Part shown: piece after piece, positions 62,434 to 64,000 of the stretch
Layout of the letters: every line of letters starts with the position of its first letter
Position numbering within the stretch: the first letter of the stretch is position 1
DNA from: JAUYQR01 sp963822435
GTDB taxonomy: Bacteria; Pseudomonadota; Alphaproteobacteria; Rhodobacterales; Rhodobacteraceae
Length of the DNA stretch: 64,000 nt
Direction: 5' to 3'
NCBI GenBank assembly: GCA_963822435.1
Contig: CAWGHN010000004.1
Span: 806,001 to 870,000 of the forward strand
Program-made: the position numbers and the translations under genes
The notes under the pieces: generated by a model
Seen by the model: only the letters and a program-made list of their open reading frames with translations
Told to the model about the DNA's origin: nothing
Database searches by the model: none

Positions 62434-64000
62434 TCAACCTCCTTGCCCGCTTGGGCCTTGTGTCTTGGGGCGCCGCCGGACGAGGCGTGGCAGACGGATT
62501 TCCGCCATCGCACCGGGGTGGGCGTTGCCGCCGAATGGGGGGGCATCAAGGAGGGCGAGCGTGCCGCCGTGTTCCTCGATGATCTTCTTGACGATGGGCA
62601 GGCCAAGGCCGGTGCCCTTGTCGCGGGTGGTCACGTAGGGTTCGAAAAGACGGGCGCGATCCAGAGGCAAGCCGGTGCCATTGTCCATGATGCGGATGAT
62701 GGCCTCGCTGTCATCGGCCTCCATCTGGATGCGGATTTCCGGGGCGTGGCCGGGCGGTGCGCCTTTTTCGTGCAGCGTTTCAATGGCTTCGCCAGCGTTC
62801 TTGATGAGGTTGGTCAGCGCCTGCCCGATCATTGTGGGATCAAGATCCATGCTGACCGGGGTTTTCGGGATCTCGGAAACAAAATGCACCGAAGGCTGAC
62901 CGTTGGTCTGCAACAGGACCGCGCCGCGCAGAAGTTCGGCCAGATCGCAGTCGCGGCGGTCGGGCTCGGGCATCCGGGCGAATTTGGAGAACTCGTCGAC
63001 GATCCGGCGCAGGTCGTTGGTCTGGCGGATGATGACGTCGGTGTATTGTTCGAGGTCTTCGTGATCGCGCACCTGGGAGGCGAACTTGCGCTTGATGCGT
63101 TCGGCAGAAAGCTGGATCGGGGTGAGCGGGTTCTTGATCTCGTGCGCGATGCGGCGGGCAACGTCGCCCCAGGCGGCCATGCGTTGGGCCGAGACGAGGT
63201 CGGTCACGTCGTCGAAGGCCACCACGAAGCCTTCAAGCCCACCCGCATCGTTGCTGCGCACCGACATCCGGACCAGAAGGCTTTCCAGCTTGCCCTTGCG
63301 GGTGAGGCGGATTTCTTCCTGCACGGCGCTGCCGGCGCTGTCACGGAGGCGTTCGAACAGCGCGGCAAATTCGGGGACTGCGGCGGCAAGGGTGGTGCCG
63401 GTTGCGCCGTTGGGGAAATCAAGCAGGCGTTCGGCGGCGCGGTTGACGAAATCCACCCGGCCCTCGCCATCCAGGCCGATCACGCCGGCGGTGACATTTG
63501 ACAGGACGCTGTCGAACAGCCGGCGGCGCAGTTCGGTCTGGTGGTGGCCTTCCATCAACGCCTCGCGCTGGCCTTTCAACTGGCGGGTCATCTGGTTGAA
63601 GAGGCGGCCGAGCATGGCGATTTCGTCGTCGCCCTCCTCCTCCATCACCTGCACGTCAAGATCGCCGCCACCGACGCGCTGCGCCGCACCGGCAAGGCGG
63701 CCAACCGGGCGCGACAGACGTTCGGCGAACCACAGGCCCAGCCAGACAGCGGCGAGAACGAGGATCAGGGCAAAGCCGAGGTAGATCAGGCCGAAGTTGA
63801 ATAAGAGGCGGCCCCGTTCGCTTTCAAGCTGGTTGTAAAGCTGGACGGTTTCCTGCGTTTCGTCGAGGAGCGAGAGGATCGAGCCGTCCACCTCGCGGCT
63901 GACATAAAGGTAGCGGTCGGCGTAGGCGTCAAGGTGGACAAGGGCGCGGAACTCGTTGTTCGGCCAGTCGGGGATCAGGACGGGCTGGCCTTTGCGGGCC
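62434..64000 (-). CDS. ntrY: Sensor histidine kinase NtrY (5' end outside the window)
   Basis: The frame is open to the window edge; 521 residues of the C-terminal part are seen. In order: the last part of a periplasmic or membrane region, a hydrophobic segment (FGLIYLGFALILVLAAVWLG), a HAMP linker (RLSRPVGRLAGAAQRVGGGD), a PAS-like region (SNVTAGVIGLDGEGRVDFVNR, in part), the H-box with phospho-histidine in RRIAHEIKNPLTP, and the N and G boxes (DNGTGLP, GTGLGLPIVKKI). The ntrX start lies 3 bases downstream, so the pair is translated together. The missing part should hold the first transmembrane segments. Confidence 0.93.
   Translation of the reverse strand, partial: ARKGQPVLIPDWPNNEFRALVHLDAYADRYLYVSREVDGSILSLLDETQETVQLYNQLESERGRLLFNFGLIYLGFALILVLAAVWLGLWFAERLSRPVGRLAGAAQRVGGGDLDVQVMEEEGDDEIAMLGRLFNQMTRQLKGQREALMEGHHQTELRRRLFDSVLSNVTAGVIGLDGEGRVDFVNRAAERLLDFPNGATGTTLAAAVPEFAALFERLRDSAGSAVQEEIRLTRKGKLESLLVRMSVRSNDAGGLEGFVVAFDDVTDLVSAQRMAAWGDVARRIAHEIKNPLTPIQLSAERIKRKFASQVRDHEDLEQYTDVIIRQTNDLRRIVDEFSKFARMPEPDRRDCDLAELLRGAVLLQTNGQPSVHFVSEIPKTPVSMDLDPTMIGQALTNLIKNAGEAIETLHEKGAPPGHAPEIRIQMEADDSEAIIRIMDNGTGLPLDRARLFEPYVTTRDKGTGLGLPIVKKIIEEHGGTLALLDAPPFGGNAHPGAMAEIRLPRLVRRRPKTQGPSGQGG

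Overview
The window reads as chromosomal DNA of a high-GC alphaproteobacterium, most likely Rhodobacterales (Rhodobacter/Paracoccaceae-like). The reasons are the gene order ntrY-ntrX-trkA-trkH-hfq-hflX, an iscR-iscS-sufB-sufC-sufD-sufS operon whose IscR lacks the usual three Fe-S cysteines, a GTTC-N7-GTTC LexA box at recA, and an SQR/SqrR pair whose cysteine spacing matches that known from Rhodobacter capsulatus. I saw no phage, insertion sequence, CRISPR array or rRNA; one tRNA-Arg(CCG) is present.

Layout. 1-5643 (+): an NMT1-type ABC importer (binding protein cut by the window edge, two permeases, one frameshifted ATPase) followed by an acyl-CoA ligase and a ketopantoate-reductase-family enzyme, which looks like uptake and activation of an unidentified carboxylic acid. 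5751-8205: a renalase-like flavoprotein facing malonyl-CoA synthetase (matB). 8271-12567 (-): an RND efflux pump and its adaptor, the adaptor frameshifted. 12747-13965 (-): a DCC-family protein and a LuxR-type regulator. 14065-18825 (+): a polyamine-type ABC importer (ATPase, Tat-exported binding protein, two permeases) coupled to an SDR dehydrogenase. 18869-25032 (-): hlyD-RND-sqr-DUF2892-sqrR, a sulfide/persulfide-responsive operon with a palindromic operator on its promoter. 25265-28278: a small membrane protein and a Cu(I) P-type ATPase behind a CueR-type promoter. 28401-30840: tRNA-Arg and a secreted subtilisin-like lipoprotein. 30884-39080 (-): the isc-suf Fe-S assembly operon, with three embedded genes of unknown role and an Irr-type (ICE) box on the promoter. 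39112-46116 (+): hydrolase, HD phosphohydrolase, icd, a tandem pair of YitT-like membrane proteins, typA/bipA, and a glycosyltransferase broken by a stop codon. 46170-51236 (-): a class II amidotransferase, DUF1330, alaS and recA. 51431-56175: a sulfotransferase-like protein, a SYLF/Ysc84 lipoprotein, a beta-hydroxyacid dehydrogenase and a penicillin acylase. 56184-64000 (-): hflX (frameshifted), hfq, trkH, trkA, ntrX and partial ntrY.

Four genes carry single-event lesions: an ABC ATPase (extra base at about 2087), an RND adaptor (about 12374-12382), hflX (about 56976) and a glycosyltransferase (TAA at 45826). Several otherwise intact families being hit in 64 kb suggests at least some are sequence or assembly errors.

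The most interesting unit is the hlyD-RND-sqr-DUF2892-sqrR operon. It joins a persulfide sensor, a complete sulfide:quinone oxidoreductase and a tripartite-type efflux pump under one promoter, which suggests export of a sulfur species or a reactive-sulfur-damaged compound. No such function can be proved from sequence.
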